Source: Rhizobium sp. NRK18
GTDB lineage: Bacteria > Pseudomonadota > Alphaproteobacteria > Rhizobiales > Rhizobiaceae
Length of the DNA: 64,000 nt
Assembly: GCF_024385575.1 (NCBI RefSeq)
Contig: NZ_JANFMV010000001.1
Location: forward strand, 2,943,681-3,007,680
Direction of reading: 5' to 3'
A model generated the notes under the pieces. That model had not been told where the DNA came from, searched no databases, and saw nothing but the letters and a program-made list of their open reading frames with translations. Each line of letters opens with the position of its first letter. The stretch's first letter is position 1. Made by a program: the position numbers and the translations under genes. Positions 9,775 to 19,369 of this stretch are shown piece after piece.

Positions 9775-11154
9775 ATGCCAAACTACCGGAAAGCGAAACT
9801 CCTCAGACGGTCACGCGTTTTCTGGGGGTCCGCCCGGATTTGGAAACCGCGCGCGGTGTTCTGGATCGGCGCGCTGGCGATCGGCGTGGTCTCCGTCCTG
9901 TTTGCCAAGGCGGCCGACATGGCGCAGCATTACTTCCAGTTGCTCACCGTCGGCGGTCCGGCATGGCATGCCTATCTGCCGCTGATCATCACGCCGGCCG
10001 GTTTCATCTTCTGTGCCTACATGGCGATCGTCTATTTTCCGAATTCGCAAGGCTCCGGCATTCCGCAGGCGATCGCCGCGCGGCACCTGCGCTCGCACGA
10101 AGCCCGCGAGCGGCTTCTGTCGATGAAGGTCGGCGTCGGCAAGGTGGCGCTCACCATCGTCGGCCTGTTCTGCGGCGCCTCGATCGGCCGTGAAGGCCCG
10201 ACCGTTCAGGTCGGCGCGGCAATCATGCAGTATGCCGCCAGGATCGGCGGCATGGCGCAGGCGCGCGGCCTCATTCTTTCGGGCTCTGCCGCCGGCATCG
10301 CCGCCGCCTTCAACACGCCGCTCGCCGGCATCGTCTTCGCCATCGAGGAGATGAGCCGCAGCTTCGAATCGCGCGCCAACGGCGCGGTGCTCACCGCCGT
10401 CATCCTCTCCGGTCTGGCGGCCCTCGGCCTTGTCGGCCACTACACCTATTTCGGCACCATGAACGAGGTATCCGTCGGCATGGTCGAATGGGCGCTCGTC
10501 TTCATCTGCGGCATCGGCGGCGGCATCCTTGGCGCAGCCTTCTCCGGCGGCGCGCTCTATCTGACGATCCGCATCAAGCGCTGGTCGCTCGCAGCGCCCT
10601 TGAAGCGCGCGCTTCTGCTTGCAGGCCTCTGCGGCCTCGGCGTTGCCGTCATCGGCGTCGCTTTCGGCGGCACCACCTTCGGCACAGGATATGACGTGGC
10701 ACGCGGCGCGCTGGAAGGCCAGGCGGCCGATCCGTTCTTCTTCGTCGGCAAGCTGGTCGCCGGCTTCCTGTCGATGATTTCCGGCATTCCTGGCGGCATC
10801 TTCGCGCCGTCGCTCGCCGTCGGCGCCGGCTTCGGCTCGACGGTCGGCATGGTGCTCGGCACCAATATCGGCCTTGCCGCCCTGCTCGGCATGGCCGGCT
10901 ATTTCGCCGGTGTCGTGCAGGCGCCGATGACCGCCTTCGTCATCATCCTGGAAATGACCGGCAACCATGAAAGCGTGATCGCCATCATGGCAACGGCCAT
11001 GCTCGGCTACATCACCTCGCGCCTCTTGTCGCCCGAGCCGCTCTATCACGGCCTGTCGCGCGCCTTCATCGCCGACAGCATCCGTCACACGCGCGCCAGC
11101 CAGCGCGCCGAGCAGGATCCCGCCGAGGCGGCCGAAGCGGCCCCGGCGAAGTAA
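9775..11154 (+). CDS. ClC-family chloride channel/transporter
   Basis: A 459-residue integral membrane protein with the classical ClC signatures: GSGIPQ, GREGPTVQVGAA (with the gating glutamate) and GGIFAPSLAVGAG. About ten or more hydrophobic segments are visible. It has no C-terminal CBS domains, unlike the second ClC gene at 38.3 kb. ClC proteins move chloride, often in exchange for protons. Next to the bet genes it may help in osmotic or ionic balance, but that is inference from position. I see no strong ribosome site before the ATG at 9775. It converges with cysA, only four bases separating the two stops. Confidence 0.9.
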   Translation: MPNYRKAKLLRRSRVFWGSARIWKPRAVFWIGALAIGVVSVLFAKAADMAQHYFQLLTVGGPAWHAYLPLIITPAGFIFCAYMAIVYFPNSQGSGIPQAIAARHLRSHEARERLLSMKVGVGKVALTIVGLFCGASIGREGPTVQVGAAIMQYAARIGGMAQARGLILSGSAAGIAAAFNTPLAGIVFAIEEMSRSFESRANGAVLTAVILSGLAALGLVGHYTYFGTMNEVSVGMVEWALVFICGIGGGILGAAFSGGALYLTIRIKRWSLAAPLKRALLLAGLCGLGVAVIGVAFGGTTFGTGYDVARGALEGQAADPFFFVGKLVAGFLSMISGIPGGIFAPSLAVGAGFGSTVGMVLGTNIGLAALLGMAGYFAGVVQAPMTAFVIILEMTGNHESVIAIMATAMLGYITSRLLSPEPLYHGLSRAFIADSIRHTRASQRAEQDPAEAAEAAPAK

Positions 11155-11158
11155 CTGC

Positions 11159-12193
11159 TCAGAAAAGCTCCCAGCGCGTCGGCCGGAAGGCGATCTCCCC
11201 GCCCGGCTCGACCGCGAGGTTCAGCGGCACGTCGATCTCGATGAAGCCCTCCTCGCCGATGCCGGTGTCGATTTCGGCGATGCGGGTGCCGGCGAGCCGG
11301 CGAACCGAAACCACCCTGCCCCTGAGGGACGGCCCCTCCTCCACCAGTTCGACATCCGCCGGACGGAAATAGATGCGCGTCGAGCCGGCATGGCGCCTGT
11401 CGGCATGAACACCGCTCGGGCCCATGTTGAAGAGAACCTCCGAACCATCGACCAGCACCGGCAGGTTGGCGCTGTCGCCGACGAAGGAGAAGACGAAGGC
11501 CGATTCCGGCTGGTCGTAGATGTCGTCCGCCGAGCCCACCTGCTCGATCCGGCCATTGCTCATGACGACGACCCTGTCGGCCAGCTCCAGCGCCTCCTCC
11601 TGATCGTGGGTGACGAACAGGGTCGTGTGGCCGGTGCGGTCGTGAAACTCCCGCAGCCATTTGCGCAGGTCCTTGCGGACTTTGGCATCGAGGGCGCCGA
11701 ACGGTTCGTCGAGCAGCAGCACCTTCGGCTCGATCGCCATGGCGCGGGCGAGCGCCACGCGCTGGCGCTGGCCGCCCGAAAGCTGCGCCGGATAGCGGCC
11801 TTCGAGGCCGGCAAGCTGGACCATGTCGAGGAGTTCCAGTACGCGGCGGCGGATCTCGGCCTTCGGCGGGCGATCCGGTCGCTTGCGCACATCAAGGCCG
11901 AAGGCGATGTTGTCGAACACCGTCATGTGGCGGAACAGTGCGTAGTGCTGGAAGACGAAACCGGTCTGACGCTCCTGAACGCTTTTCCAGGAGGCGTCTT
12001 CGCCGCCGAACAGGATGCGCCCCTGGGTCGGCTGTTCGAGGCCGGCGACGAGCCGGAGCAATGTCGTCTTGCCGGAGCCGGACGGCCCAAGCAGCGCCAC
12101 CAGTTCGCCGGAACGGATGTTCAGCGACACGTCGTGCAGTGCCGGAAAATCCCCGAATTCCTTGCGGATCTTGTCAATGCGGATATCCATCAT
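11159..12193 (-). CDS. cysA: Sulfate/thiosulfate ABC transporter ATP-binding protein
   Basis: A 344-residue ATPase with Walker [13 protein letters not shown], signature [16 protein letters not shown], Walker [13 protein letters not shown] and the switch histidine in VTHDQEEAL. The C-terminal TOBE-like domain (about 240-344) is typical of CysA. It powers sulfate import together with CysT, CysW and the periplasmic binding protein encoded upstream. It is last in the sbp-cysT-cysW-cysA operon, six bases after cysW. Two adjacent ATG codons follow AGGAG; the second has slightly better spacing. Confidence 0.93.
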   Translation of the reverse strand: MMDIRIDKIRKEFGDFPALHDVSLNIRSGELVALLGPSGSGKTTLLRLVAGLEQPTQGRILFGGEDASWKSVQERQTGFVFQHYALFRHMTVFDNIAFGLDVRKRPDRPPKAEIRRRVLELLDMVQLAGLEGRYPAQLSGGQRQRVALARAMAIEPKVLLLDEPFGALDAKVRKDLRKWLREFHDRTGHTTLFVTHDQEEALELADRVVVMSNGRIEQVGSADDIYDQPESAFVFSFVGDSANLPVLVDGSEVLFNMGPSGVHADRRHAGSTRIYFRPADVELVEEGPSLRGRVVSVRRLAGTRIAEIDTGIGEEGFIEIDVPLNLAVEPGGEIAFRPTRWELF

Positions 12194-12199
12194 CCTCTC

Positions 12200-13084
12200 C
12201 TATCTGTGTGCGCCGTTGCCGACGTCATTGCCGAATTTCAGTTCGAGGACGGCCCTCAGCCCCATCGTCACCAGAGCCAGCACGGCAAGCATCGAGGCGA
12301 CCGCGAAGGCGCCGGCGATGTTGTAGTCGTTGTAGAGAACCTCGATCTGCAGCGGCATGGTGTTGGTCTTGCCGCGCACATGGCCCGAGACGACCGACAC
12401 GGCGCCGAACTCGCCCATGGCGCGGGCGTTGCAGAGGAGGACGCCGTAGAGCAGCGCCCATTTGATATTGGGCAGCGTGACCCGGAAGAAGGTCTGCCAG
12501 CCGGATGCGCCGAGCGAAATCGCCGCCTCCTCGTCGCCGGTTCCCTGCGCCTCCATCAGCGGGATGACCTCGCGGGCGATGAACGGGAAGGTCACGAAGA
12601 TCGTCGCCAGCAGGATGCCCGGAAAGGCAAAGATCACCGGGAAACCGAGATCCTTGAGCCGCGGCCCGAGCCAGGAATCCGCCCCGAAGAGGAGGACGTA
12701 GACGAGGCCCGCAATGACCGGCGAAACGGAGAACGGCAGGTCGATCAACGTCGTCAGGAAGGTCTTGCCGCGAAAATCGAACTTGGCGATCGCCCAGGCG
12801 GCGGAAATGCCGAAGACGAGGTTGAACGGCACCGCGACGGCGGCGACGGCGAGCGTCAGGCGGATGGAAGCGAGCGTATCGGGATCGCCGATCGCCTCGA
12901 CGAAGCTCGGCCAGCCGGCGCGCACGGTCTCGGCGATGACCGTGCCGAGCGGCAGGATCAGGAACAGCGTCAGGAAGACAAGCGCCAGCGCGATGATCGT
13001 GACGCGGACGGCAAGGGGTTCCGATACCGGGTCCTGCACCTTCGGGGCCGGCAATGGTGCAGAGGAGATTGTCTCATCAAGCAT
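12200..13084 (-). CDS. cysW: Sulfate ABC transporter permease CysW
   Basis: A 294-residue inner-membrane permease with about six transmembrane helices. The MalF/CysTWA-type cytoplasmic loop motif is present (EEAAISLGASGWQTFFRVTLP), which docks on CysA. ARAMGEFGAVSVVSGHVRGKT is diagnostic of CysW. It overlaps the end of cysT by eight bases, so both permease subunits are made together. Confidence 0.93.
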   Translation of the reverse strand: MLDETISSAPLPAPKVQDPVSEPLAVRVTIIALALVFLTLFLILPLGTVIAETVRAGWPSFVEAIGDPDTLASIRLTLAVAAVAVPFNLVFGISAAWAIAKFDFRGKTFLTTLIDLPFSVSPVIAGLVYVLLFGADSWLGPRLKDLGFPVIFAFPGILLATIFVTFPFIAREVIPLMEAQGTGDEEAAISLGASGWQTFFRVTLPNIKWALLYGVLLCNARAMGEFGAVSVVSGHVRGKTNTMPLQIEVLYNDYNIAGAFAVASMLAVLALVTMGLRAVLELKFGNDVGNGAHR

Positions 13085-13937
13085 GAGCGCCTCCCCGCTT
13101 CTGACTCCAGCTCTGGATGAGATTGATGAGGAAGAGCATGAGGAAGGAGATAACCAGCATGATCGTCGCGATCGCGGTTGCGGCCGGATAGTTGAACTCC
13201 TCCAGACGGATGACGATCAGCAGCGGCGCGATCTCGGAGACGTAGGGAATGTTTCCGGCGATGAAGATGACCGACCCGTATTCGCCGATGCCGCGGGCAA
13301 GCGCCAGTGCGAAGCCGGTCAGGATCGCTGGCAGAAGGTGGGGAAATACCACGTTCACCAGTGTCTGAAGCCGCGTCGCGCCGAGTGTGGCGGAGACTTC
13401 CTCGGTCTCGCGGCTGATCTCCTCGATCAAGGGCTGCACGGTGCGGACCACGAAGGGAAAGCCGACGGCGATCAGGGCGACGACGATGCCGGGGGGCGCA
13501 TAGGCGATCTTGATGCCGAACGCGGCAAAACCCTGGCCGACGAGCCCCTTCGGCGCGTAGATGGCGGTCAGCGCGATGCCGGCCACCGCCGTCGGAAGGG
13601 CGAAGGGAAGATCGACGATCGCGTCGACGAGACGGCGTCCGGGAAAGCGGTAACGCGTCAGCGCCCAGGCGGTCAGCGTGCCGAAGACAGCATTGACCGC
13701 CGCGGCGATGAGCGCGGACAGGAAGCTGATCTTCAATGCAGCGGCGATGCGCGGCTCGGCGGCCAGGGCAAGGATCCCGGCCGGGCCGATCGATCCGGCT
13801 CTCAGCACCAGGGCCGAGAGCGGGATGAGCACCACGAGAGCGAGCATGGCGAGCGAGAGGCCGAGCGCCGGTCCGAAACCCGGAATGACGCTCGGCTTTC
13901 GCCACTGCCAGCCTTTCAAGGAAAGAGCGGCAGCCAT
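13077..13937 (-). CDS. cysT: Sulfate ABC transporter permease CysT
   Basis: A 286-residue permease partner of CysW with about six membrane segments, the docking motif EEVSATLGATRLQTLVNVVFP and the CysT-typical ALARGIGEYGSVIFIAGNIP. I start at the ATG at 13935-13937, four bases after the binding-protein stop and preceded by GGGAA. Longer versions would overlap the upstream gene. It imports sulfate or thiosulfate as part of the four-gene operon. Confidence 0.92.
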   Translation of the reverse strand: MAAALSLKGWQWRKPSVIPGFGPALGLSLAMLALVVLIPLSALVLRAGSIGPAGILALAAEPRIAAALKISFLSALIAAAVNAVFGTLTAWALTRYRFPGRRLVDAIVDLPFALPTAVAGIALTAIYAPKGLVGQGFAAFGIKIAYAPPGIVVALIAVGFPFVVRTVQPLIEEISRETEEVSATLGATRLQTLVNVVFPHLLPAILTGFALALARGIGEYGSVIFIAGNIPYVSEIAPLLIVIRLEEFNYPAATAIATIMLVISFLMLFLINLIQSWSQKRGGAHA

Positions 13938-13941
13938 GCGA

Positions 13942-14961
13942 TCAGTTCCCCGGCTTGTAGAGGCTGTCGAAGACGCCGCCGTCACCGAAGAATTTCGGCT
14001 GCGCGATCTTCCAGCCGCCGAAATCGGCGATCGTCACCAGGTCGAGCTTGGGGAAGCGGGCGAGCAGCTTCGGATCGACACCGGACGGATTGGACGGCCG
14101 GTAATAATGACTTGCCGCCAGCGACTGGCCTTCCGGCGAGTAGAGATATTCGAGATAGGCCTCGGCGACCGCTGTGGTGCCCTTGGCATCGGCATTGCCC
14201 TTTACCAGCGCCACCGACGGTTCCGCCTTGATTGAGACGGAAGGTGCGACGATCTCGAATTCATCCGGCCCGAGCTCGTCGAGCGCCAGGAAGGCCTCGT
14301 TCTCCCAGGAGATCAGCACGTCGCCGATTCCCCGCTCCGCGAAGGTCTGGGTGGCGCCGCGGGCGCCGGTATCGAGCACCGGCACATGCTGGAAGAGCTT
14401 CGTGATGTAGTCGCCAACCTTGGCGTCGTCACCGCTATACTGCTTCTCGGCCCAGGCCCAGGCGGCCAGGAAGTTCCAGCGGGCGCCGCCCGACGTCTTG
14501 GGATTGGGTGTGACCACCTGAACGCCGTCCTTGATGAGATCGGCCCAGTCGTGAATGCCCTTCGGATTGCCCTTGCGGACCAGGAACACGATCGTCGAGG
14601 TGTAGGGAGCGCTGTCGTCCGGCAGCAGGGTTCGCCAATTTTCGGGGATCTTTCCGGTCCTGGCGGCGATGGCGTCGATGTCGGCCTCCAGCGCCAGCGT
14701 CACGACATCGGCGTCGAGGCCGTCGATGACCGAGCGCGCCTGCTTGCCGGAACCGCCATGCGACTGATCGATGGTGACGTCCTCGCCGGTCTTGCCCTTC
14801 CAGTAGGTCTCGAAGGCGACGTTGTAGTCCTTGTAGAACTCGCGGGTCGGATCATAGGAGACGTTGAGGATTTCCTGGCCGGCGATGGCTGGGATGATGG
14901 TGCCGGCGGCCAGATACATCGCCAGGGTGAAGACACCGTATTTCAGCTTTCTGCGTGACAT
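13942..14961 (-). CDS. cysP: Periplasmic sulfate-binding protein
   Basis: A 339-residue Sbp/CysP-family protein. The signal peptide is about residues 1-28, ending at AIAG. The mature part starts [16 protein letters not shown] and has the sulfate-site stretch [17 protein letters not shown], both typical of the family. It captures sulfate for CysTWA. The ATG at 14959-14961 follows a perfect GGAGGT at ideal spacing, which decides against an in-frame GTG nine codons upstream. A 23-base near-perfect palindrome in its promoter points to repression by a dimeric regulator. It could bind thiosulfate as well. Confidence 0.92.
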   Translation of the reverse strand: MSRRKLKYGVFTLAMYLAAGTIIPAIAGQEILNVSYDPTREFYKDYNVAFETYWKGKTGEDVTIDQSHGGSGKQARSVIDGLDADVVTLALEADIDAIAARTGKIPENWRTLLPDDSAPYTSTIVFLVRKGNPKGIHDWADLIKDGVQVVTPNPKTSGGARWNFLAAWAWAEKQYSGDDAKVGDYITKLFQHVPVLDTGARGATQTFAERGIGDVLISWENEAFLALDELGPDEFEIVAPSVSIKAEPSVALVKGNADAKGTTAVAEAYLEYLYSPEGQSLAASHYYRPSNPSGVDPKLLARFPKLDLVTIADFGGWKIAQPKFFGDGGVFDSLYKPGN

Positions 14962-14991
14962 GCTGTTACCTCCGTTTGTTGATTGCACTAA

Positions 14992-15020
14992 AACTCTATC
15001 TACTAGGTAGAGTTAGTCAA
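14992..15020 (-). promoter_or_regulatory. Promoter and 23-base palindromic operator of the sulfate uptake operon
   Basis: On the minus strand TTGACT (15020-15015) and TAGAGT, 16 bases apart, make a plausible -35/-10 pair. Between and over them, 14992-15014 is a near-perfect 23-base palindrome with outer arms AACTCTA and TAGAGTT and only one mismatched pair besides the central base. A palindrome of this length lying in the spacer is what Rrf2-family repressors use, and an Rrf2 gene starts 600 bases away. The link between this site and that regulator is inferred. Confidence 0.6.
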
Positions 15021-15167
15021 CAATCGGCATTCACAACGCAAAAGAGGTTCCCGCCGCTCGGGTCGGCGTCGAAAAACATTCCCTGAAAATCGGCTTTCGC
15101 GGCAACGGCGAAGGTGAAAGGTCGGCAGCCGGAAGAAAGCCGTTTCAGCCGTCAGACGCCCGAAAGC

Positions 15168-15608
15168 TTACGCCAGGGCGTCGATCGTGCCGGCTTCACC
15201 GACGATCGCGTCGGCGATGGTGGTGTGAAAAAGCACCTGTCGAGTCGCATCCGCGACACGGGCGAAGACCTGACGGATTTCGCAGCTGTCCTCGCCCGAA
15301 CAGTCCTCACAGCGGCGATAAGCCGTCAGCGACAGACAGGGCAACGGCGCGATGGGGCCGTCGATGATGCGCAGGATTTCGCCGAAGGTGATCTGATCGG
15401 CCGGGCGCAGCAGACGGTAGCCGCCGTCGCGTCCGCGCCGGCTTTCGACGATGCCCTGGTTCCGCAGACTCAGCAGAATCTGCTCGAGGAACTTCTTCGG
15501 GATCTTCTGGCCTTCGGCGATCTCGGAAATCATCAGCGGCTTGCTGTTGTCCGCCCTTGCAAGGGCGACCAGCGCTCTCAATGCATATTTTGCCTTTTGT
15601 GAGATCAT
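15168..15608 (-). CDS. Rrf2-family regulator with four clustered cysteines
   Basis: A 146-residue regulator. The N-terminal winged helix (MISQKAKYALRALVALAR; LLSLRNQGIVESRRGRDGGYRL) is typical of Rrf2. Cysteines at 91, 100, 103 and 109 lie where IscR (92, 98, 104) and RirA (91, 99, 105) carry the Fe-S cluster ligands, so an iron-sulfur cluster is likely. It sits between the sulfate-uptake operon and the divergent cysH-cysD-cysN genes, which suggests control of sulfur assimilation according to cysteine or Fe-S status. The ATG at 15606-15608 has only a weak ribosome site, but the protein begins as the family usually does. Confidence 0.85.
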   Translation of the reverse strand: MISQKAKYALRALVALARADNSKPLMISEIAEGQKIPKKFLEQILLSLRNQGIVESRRGRDGGYRLLRPADQITFGEILRIIDGPIAPLPCLSLTAYRRCEDCSGEDSCEIRQVFARVADATRQVLFHTTIADAIVGEAGTIDALA

Positions 15609-15866
15609 CGCAGCCAATCGTTTGCCGCCTGATGCCGGCACGTCGTCATTCCCTCTATGGCCGGTGTGCCTGCGAATGCCTGTCAAATCAAGTGCGCACG
15701 GAAACGCAAAGCGGCCGCGGTCACGCTTTTGCGCGTTCTCGGCGCTCTGGAGAGATATTTGCTCTCCCGGCCTGCGGTTTGGAAATCCGTTTTTCTGTCT
15801 TTCACCCGGTCGACCTGAAATACTTCGGTCCAATCGGAATTGAATTGCAAAAGACGGGACGAGCAC

Positions 15867-16616
15867 ATGACGGCCATTGGCAAGAATGCAGCCGCGGAAT
15901 CGCTGAACGAAAAGCTTGCAGGCCTGGACCTCGCGGGCCGGCTGGCGCTGGTGTCCGAACTCGGCGGCCGCGCCGTTTTCACCACCTCCCTCGGCATCGA
16001 GGACCAGGTGATCACGCACGCGATCGGCATGCACTGTCTTGCGATCGACGTCGTGACGCTGGAGACCGGCCGGCTGTTTCCCGAAACCGTCAACCTGATC
16101 GGCGAGACCGAAGAGCGCTACGGCATCAACATTCGCCGCTTCGAGCCAAACAAGGCCGATATCGACGAATACGCCGCCAAGTACGGCATGAACGGTTTCT
16201 ACGAAAGCGTCGAGGCGCGGCACGCCTGCTGCGCGGTGCGCAAGCTGAAGCCGCTCGGTCGCGCACTGGAAGGCGCCTCCGTCTGGATCACCGGGCTGCG
16301 CCGCGGCCAGTCGGGCAACCGCTCCGACACGCCGTTCGCCGAGTATGATGCCGAACGCGGGCTCATCAAGGTCAATCCGCTGGCCGATTTCGACATCGAG
16401 ACCATCCGCGAGTTCGTCGCCAACCACGAGGTACCGGTCAACCCGCTGCATGCACGCGGCTATCCGTCGATCGGCTGCGAGCCCTGCACCCGCGCCATCA
16501 AGCCCGGCGAACCGGAGCGCGCCGGCCGCTGGTGGTGGGAAAACGACGAGAAGCGCGAATGCGGCCTGCACGTGCCGGAAGCGGCGTCCTCGTCGATCAC
16601 CTCGAGTTCGCTTTGA
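15867..16616 (+). CDS. cysH: Assimilatory APS reductase (CysH family)
   Basis: A 249-residue enzyme that reduces adenylyl sulfate to sulfite with thioredoxin. The cysteine pairs C121-C122 and C204-x2-C207 bind the [4Fe-4S] cluster found in APS-specific reductases and absent from enterobacterial PAPS reductases. The catalytic cysteine is in KRECGLH near 232. This fits the absence of a CysC (APS kinase) domain in the neighbouring CysN. I start at the ATG at 15867, preceded by GGGACGAG; another ATG nine codons upstream is possible. It is the first gene of the reduction set, divergent from the Rrf2 gene. Confidence 0.92.
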   Translation: MTAIGKNAAAESLNEKLAGLDLAGRLALVSELGGRAVFTTSLGIEDQVITHAIGMHCLAIDVVTLETGRLFPETVNLIGETEERYGINIRRFEPNKADIDEYAAKYGMNGFYESVEARHACCAVRKLKPLGRALEGASVWITGLRRGQSGNRSDTPFAEYDAERGLIKVNPLADFDIETIREFVANHEVPVNPLHARGYPSIGCEPCTRAIKPGEPERAGRWWWENDEKRECGLHVPEAASSSITSSSL

Positions 16617-16619
16617 GGA

Positions 16620-16736
16620 CATAGCCCCTCACCCTGGCCCTCTCCCCGCTTGCGGGGCGAGGGAAAGAAGACGCCGAGGCTGTGCCTCCTTCTCCCCGCA
16701 GGCGGGGAGAAGGTGCCGGCAGGCGGATGAGGGGCA
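16620..16736. repeat. RIME-like palindromic intergenic repeat
   Basis: Between cysH and cysD lie two strong hairpins: CTCTCCCCGC/GCGGGGCGAG around 16640-16662 and CCTTCTCCCCGC/GCGGGGAGAAGG around 16687-16713. They are flanked by CCCCTCACCC and, on the other side, GGCGGATGAGGGG. This arrangement matches the rhizobial intergenic mosaic elements (RIME), which are short, non-coding and repeated across rhizobial genomes. Only one copy is seen in this window. When transcribed it may affect cysH-cysD message stability. Confidence 0.75.
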
Positions 16737-16792
16737 GCAAGAAACACCGACTGTTTGAACCGGCATTTCCGGTTCCGAAAAAGGCAAGACAG

Positions 16793-17743
16793 ATGCACAT
16801 TTCAGAGTTCGATGCCCATATCCAGGATCCGCCGACCAAGGCGCCGCTCGATCCGCACCTGAAGGCGCTGGAAAACGAGGCGATCCATATCTTCCGCGAG
16901 GTTGCCGCCGAGTTCGAGAACCCGGTCATGCTCTACTCGATCGGCAAGGATTCCTCCGTGCTCCTGCATCTGGCGCGCAAGGCGTTCTATCCGGGCCGCG
17001 TTCCGTTCCCGCTCCTGCACATCGATACCGGCTGGAAGTTCCCGGAGATGATTTCGTTCCGTGACGAAATGGCCCGCCGGTTCGACCTCGACATGGTGGT
17101 CTACACCAATCCGCGCGGCGCGAGCGAAGGCATCGGCCCCTTCACCCACGGCTCGTCCTACCACACCGACGTGATGAAGACGGAAGCGCTGCGCCAGGCG
17201 CTCGACGCCGGCAAGTACGACGCCGCCTTTGGTGGCGCGCGCCGCGACGAGGAGGCAAGCCGCGCCAAGGAGCGCATCTACTCCTTCCGCACGCCCGACC
17301 ACAAATGGGATCCGCGCAACCAGCGTCCGGAGCTCTGGAACGTCTATAACGGCATGATCCGCCGCGGCGAAAGCGTGCGCGCCTTCCCGCTGTCCAACTG
17401 GACCGAAGTCGATATCTGGCGCTACATCCAGGCCGAAGCCATTCCGCTGCCGCCGCTCTACTACGCCAAGAAGCGAAAATACGTGGAGCGCGACGGCATG
17501 CTGATGTGGGCGGAAGACCCGCGCTTCGAGGCGCTGCCGGGCGAGCAGATCCAGGAAGGCATGCTGCGCTTCCGCACGCTCGGCTGCTGGCCGCTGACCG
17601 GCGGCATCCGCTCCAATGCCACGACACTCGACGAGGTGATCGCCGAACTGGAGATCGCCACCGTCTCCGAACGCCAGGGCCGAGCGATCGACAGGGACCA
17701 GGCCGGTTCGATGGAAAAGAAGAAACGCGAAGGATATTTCTGA
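16793..17743 (+). CDS. cysD: Sulfate adenylyltransferase subunit 2
   Basis: A 316-residue catalytic subunit of ATP sulfurylase, which with CysN makes adenylyl sulfate from sulfate and ATP. The N-type PP-loop is [36 protein letters not shown] and [11 protein letters not shown] are typical of CysD. The ATG at 16793 starts [10 protein letters not shown]. The frame stays open for 37 codons upstream, but that part reads through the RIME-like hairpins and is not coding. The stop is one base from the cysN start. Confidence 0.93.
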   Translation: MHISEFDAHIQDPPTKAPLDPHLKALENEAIHIFREVAAEFENPVMLYSIGKDSSVLLHLARKAFYPGRVPFPLLHIDTGWKFPEMISFRDEMARRFDLDMVVYTNPRGASEGIGPFTHGSSYHTDVMKTEALRQALDAGKYDAAFGGARRDEEASRAKERIYSFRTPDHKWDPRNQRPELWNVYNGMIRRGESVRAFPLSNWTEVDIWRYIQAEAIPLPPLYYAKKRKYVERDGMLMWAEDPRFEALPGEQIQEGMLRFRTLGCWPLTGGIRSNATTLDEVIAELEIATVSERQGRAIDRDQAGSMEKKKREGYF

Positions 17744-17744
17744 G

Positions 17745-19223
17745 ATGACCGCCATTGCAGCAGCAGCCGTTTCCGCCATCCCGGAAACCGCACCGGAAAA
17801 AGCCACCCGCGATTCGCGCCCGCTCCGCCTGATCACCTGCGGTTCGGTCGATGACGGAAAGTCGACGCTGATCGGCCGTCTTCTCTGGGACACCAAGGCG
17901 GTCAAGGAAGACCAGGCCGCCACCCTCGAACGCGATTCGAAGGGCAAGCAGAACGATCTCGGCCTGCCCGATTTCGCCCTGCTTCTCGACGGCCTGCAGG
18001 CGGAACGCGAACAGGGTATCACGATCGACGTCGCCTATCGCTATTTCTCGACCGACAAGCGCTCCTTCATCGTAGCCGACACGCCCGGCCATGAGCAGTA
18101 TACCCGCAACATGGCGACCGGCGCCTCGACGGCCGATCTCGCCGTGCTGCTGGTCGATGCCCGCACCGGCATTCTGGAACAGACTCGCCGGCATGCGACC
18201 ATCGCGACGCTGATGGGCATCCGCCAGTTCGTGCTCGCCGTCAACAAGATCGACCTGACCGGCTACGACAAGGCGGGCTTCGAGCGCATCGCCCACGAGT
18301 TCCGCGAGCTGGCGCTGTCGCTCGGCGTCAAGCAGGTGACCGCCATTCCGATGTCGGCGCTGAAGGGCGAGAACGTCGTCTATGACGGCAAGGCCGCGAT
18401 GCCGTGGTATGACGGCCCGACGCTGGCCGAGACGCTGGAGCTTGCAACCGTTCGCTCCGCCCAGACGGTCGGCTTCCGCCTGCCGGTTCAGCGCGTGTCG
18501 CGTCCCGGAGAAAGCTTCCGCGGCTACCAGGGCACGGTTGCCGGTGGCGCGGTGAAGCCGGGCGACAGCGTCGCCATCCTGCCGTCGGGCATGATCGCCA
18601 ACGTCAAGCAGATCGTCACCTTCGACCTCGTGCGCAATGCCGCCGTCGCCGGCGATGCGATCACGCTCGTCCTCGACCGGCAGGTCGACGTGGCGCGCGG
18701 CGACATGATCGTCTCGCTCGACAGCCAGCCGCAGACGGGTCTCGCCTTCGACGCGCAGATCGTCGCGCTGCAGCCGGACGGCATTCAGCCGGGCAAGCGC
18801 TACTGGCTGAAGTCGGGCTCGCGCCGCCAGCGCGTGCAGGTGCAGCCGGTCAGCCGGCTGGACCTGAAGAGCGGCAAGTGGGAGCAGACCGAAGACGCCT
18901 TCGCCATGAACGCCATCGGCAAGGTGCATCTCTCCTTCGACGAGGCGGCGATCTTCGATCCCTACGAGCAGAACCGGTTCACCGGCGCCTTCATCCTGAT
19001 CGACCCGGACACCAACAACACGGTGGCCGGCGGCATGATCACCGCCAAGCGTTCCGATCTCTCCGGCATCAATGCCGCCGATGCCCGCGTGCTCGTGTCG
19101 CTGCCGACCGATCTCGCCGACCAACTGATGGCGACGGAGATCTTCGCGAACCGCCGCGACGAGGCCGAAATCCGCCGCGTCAGCGCCGGCAAGGCAGCCG
19201 AAGTGTTCGACAAGCTCGACTGA
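17745..19223 (+). CDS. cysN: Sulfate adenylyltransferase subunit 1 (GTPase)
   Basis: A 492-residue elongation-factor-like GTPase that drives the CysD reaction. G1 is GSVDDGKSTLIGRLL, G3 DTPGHEQY and G4 NKIDL. Beta-barrel domains follow, with FRGYQGTVAGG. The protein stops where CysN does and lacks the C-terminal APS kinase domain of CysNC/NodQ fusions. The ATG lies one base after the cysD stop. A perfect intrinsic terminator follows the gene. Confidence 0.93.
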   Translation: MTAIAAAAVSAIPETAPEKATRDSRPLRLITCGSVDDGKSTLIGRLLWDTKAVKEDQAATLERDSKGKQNDLGLPDFALLLDGLQAEREQGITIDVAYRYFSTDKRSFIVADTPGHEQYTRNMATGASTADLAVLLVDARTGILEQTRRHATIATLMGIRQFVLAVNKIDLTGYDKAGFERIAHEFRELALSLGVKQVTAIPMSALKGENVVYDGKAAMPWYDGPTLAETLELATVRSAQTVGFRLPVQRVSRPGESFRGYQGTVAGGAVKPGDSVAILPSGMIANVKQIVTFDLVRNAAVAGDAITLVLDRQVDVARGDMIVSLDSQPQTGLAFDAQIVALQPDGIQPGKRYWLKSGSRRQRVQVQPVSRLDLKSGKWEQTEDAFAMNAIGKVHLSFDEAAIFDPYEQNRFTGAFILIDPDTNNTVAGGMITAKRSDLSGINAADARVLVSLPTDLADQLMATEIFANRRDEAEIRRVSAGKAAEVFDKLD

Positions 19224-19246
19224 CAAACCTCCTCCCAAGGATGAAG

Positions 19247-19279
19247 AAAACCCCGCAGACATCATGTCTGCGGGGTTTT
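19247..19279 (+). terminator. Rho-independent terminator of cysHDN
   Basis: A perfect stem AAAACCCCGCAGACA with its complement around a 3-base loop ends in TTTT. It lies 24 bases after the cysN stop. The A-run on the other side could also stop minus-strand transcription arriving from the small membrane protein gene. Confidence 0.9.
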
Positions 19280-19369
19280 CATTTCAGGAACAGTATCTGC
19301 CGGGGCGGAGGGGGGGGCGATATGGCAGATCCACTTCCTGACGGGGACCGTTGTCGTTCCGCGTCTCTT

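Noticed and set aside
15746..15764. Inverted repeat GGAGAG-N7-CTCTCC before cysH as a second copy of the sulfate operator
   Set aside because: The arms do not match the 23-base palindrome of the uptake promoter, so a shared operator is not supported.
17745..19223. NodQ/CysNC bifunctional fusion
   Set aside because: The protein ends after the CysN domains; no APS kinase motif follows, and the CysH is of the APS type.
17142..19265. Long open frame antisense to cysD and cysN (about 700 codons)
   Set aside because: It mirrors two clear cys genes, has no family features or ribosome site and is explained by high GC in third codon positions.
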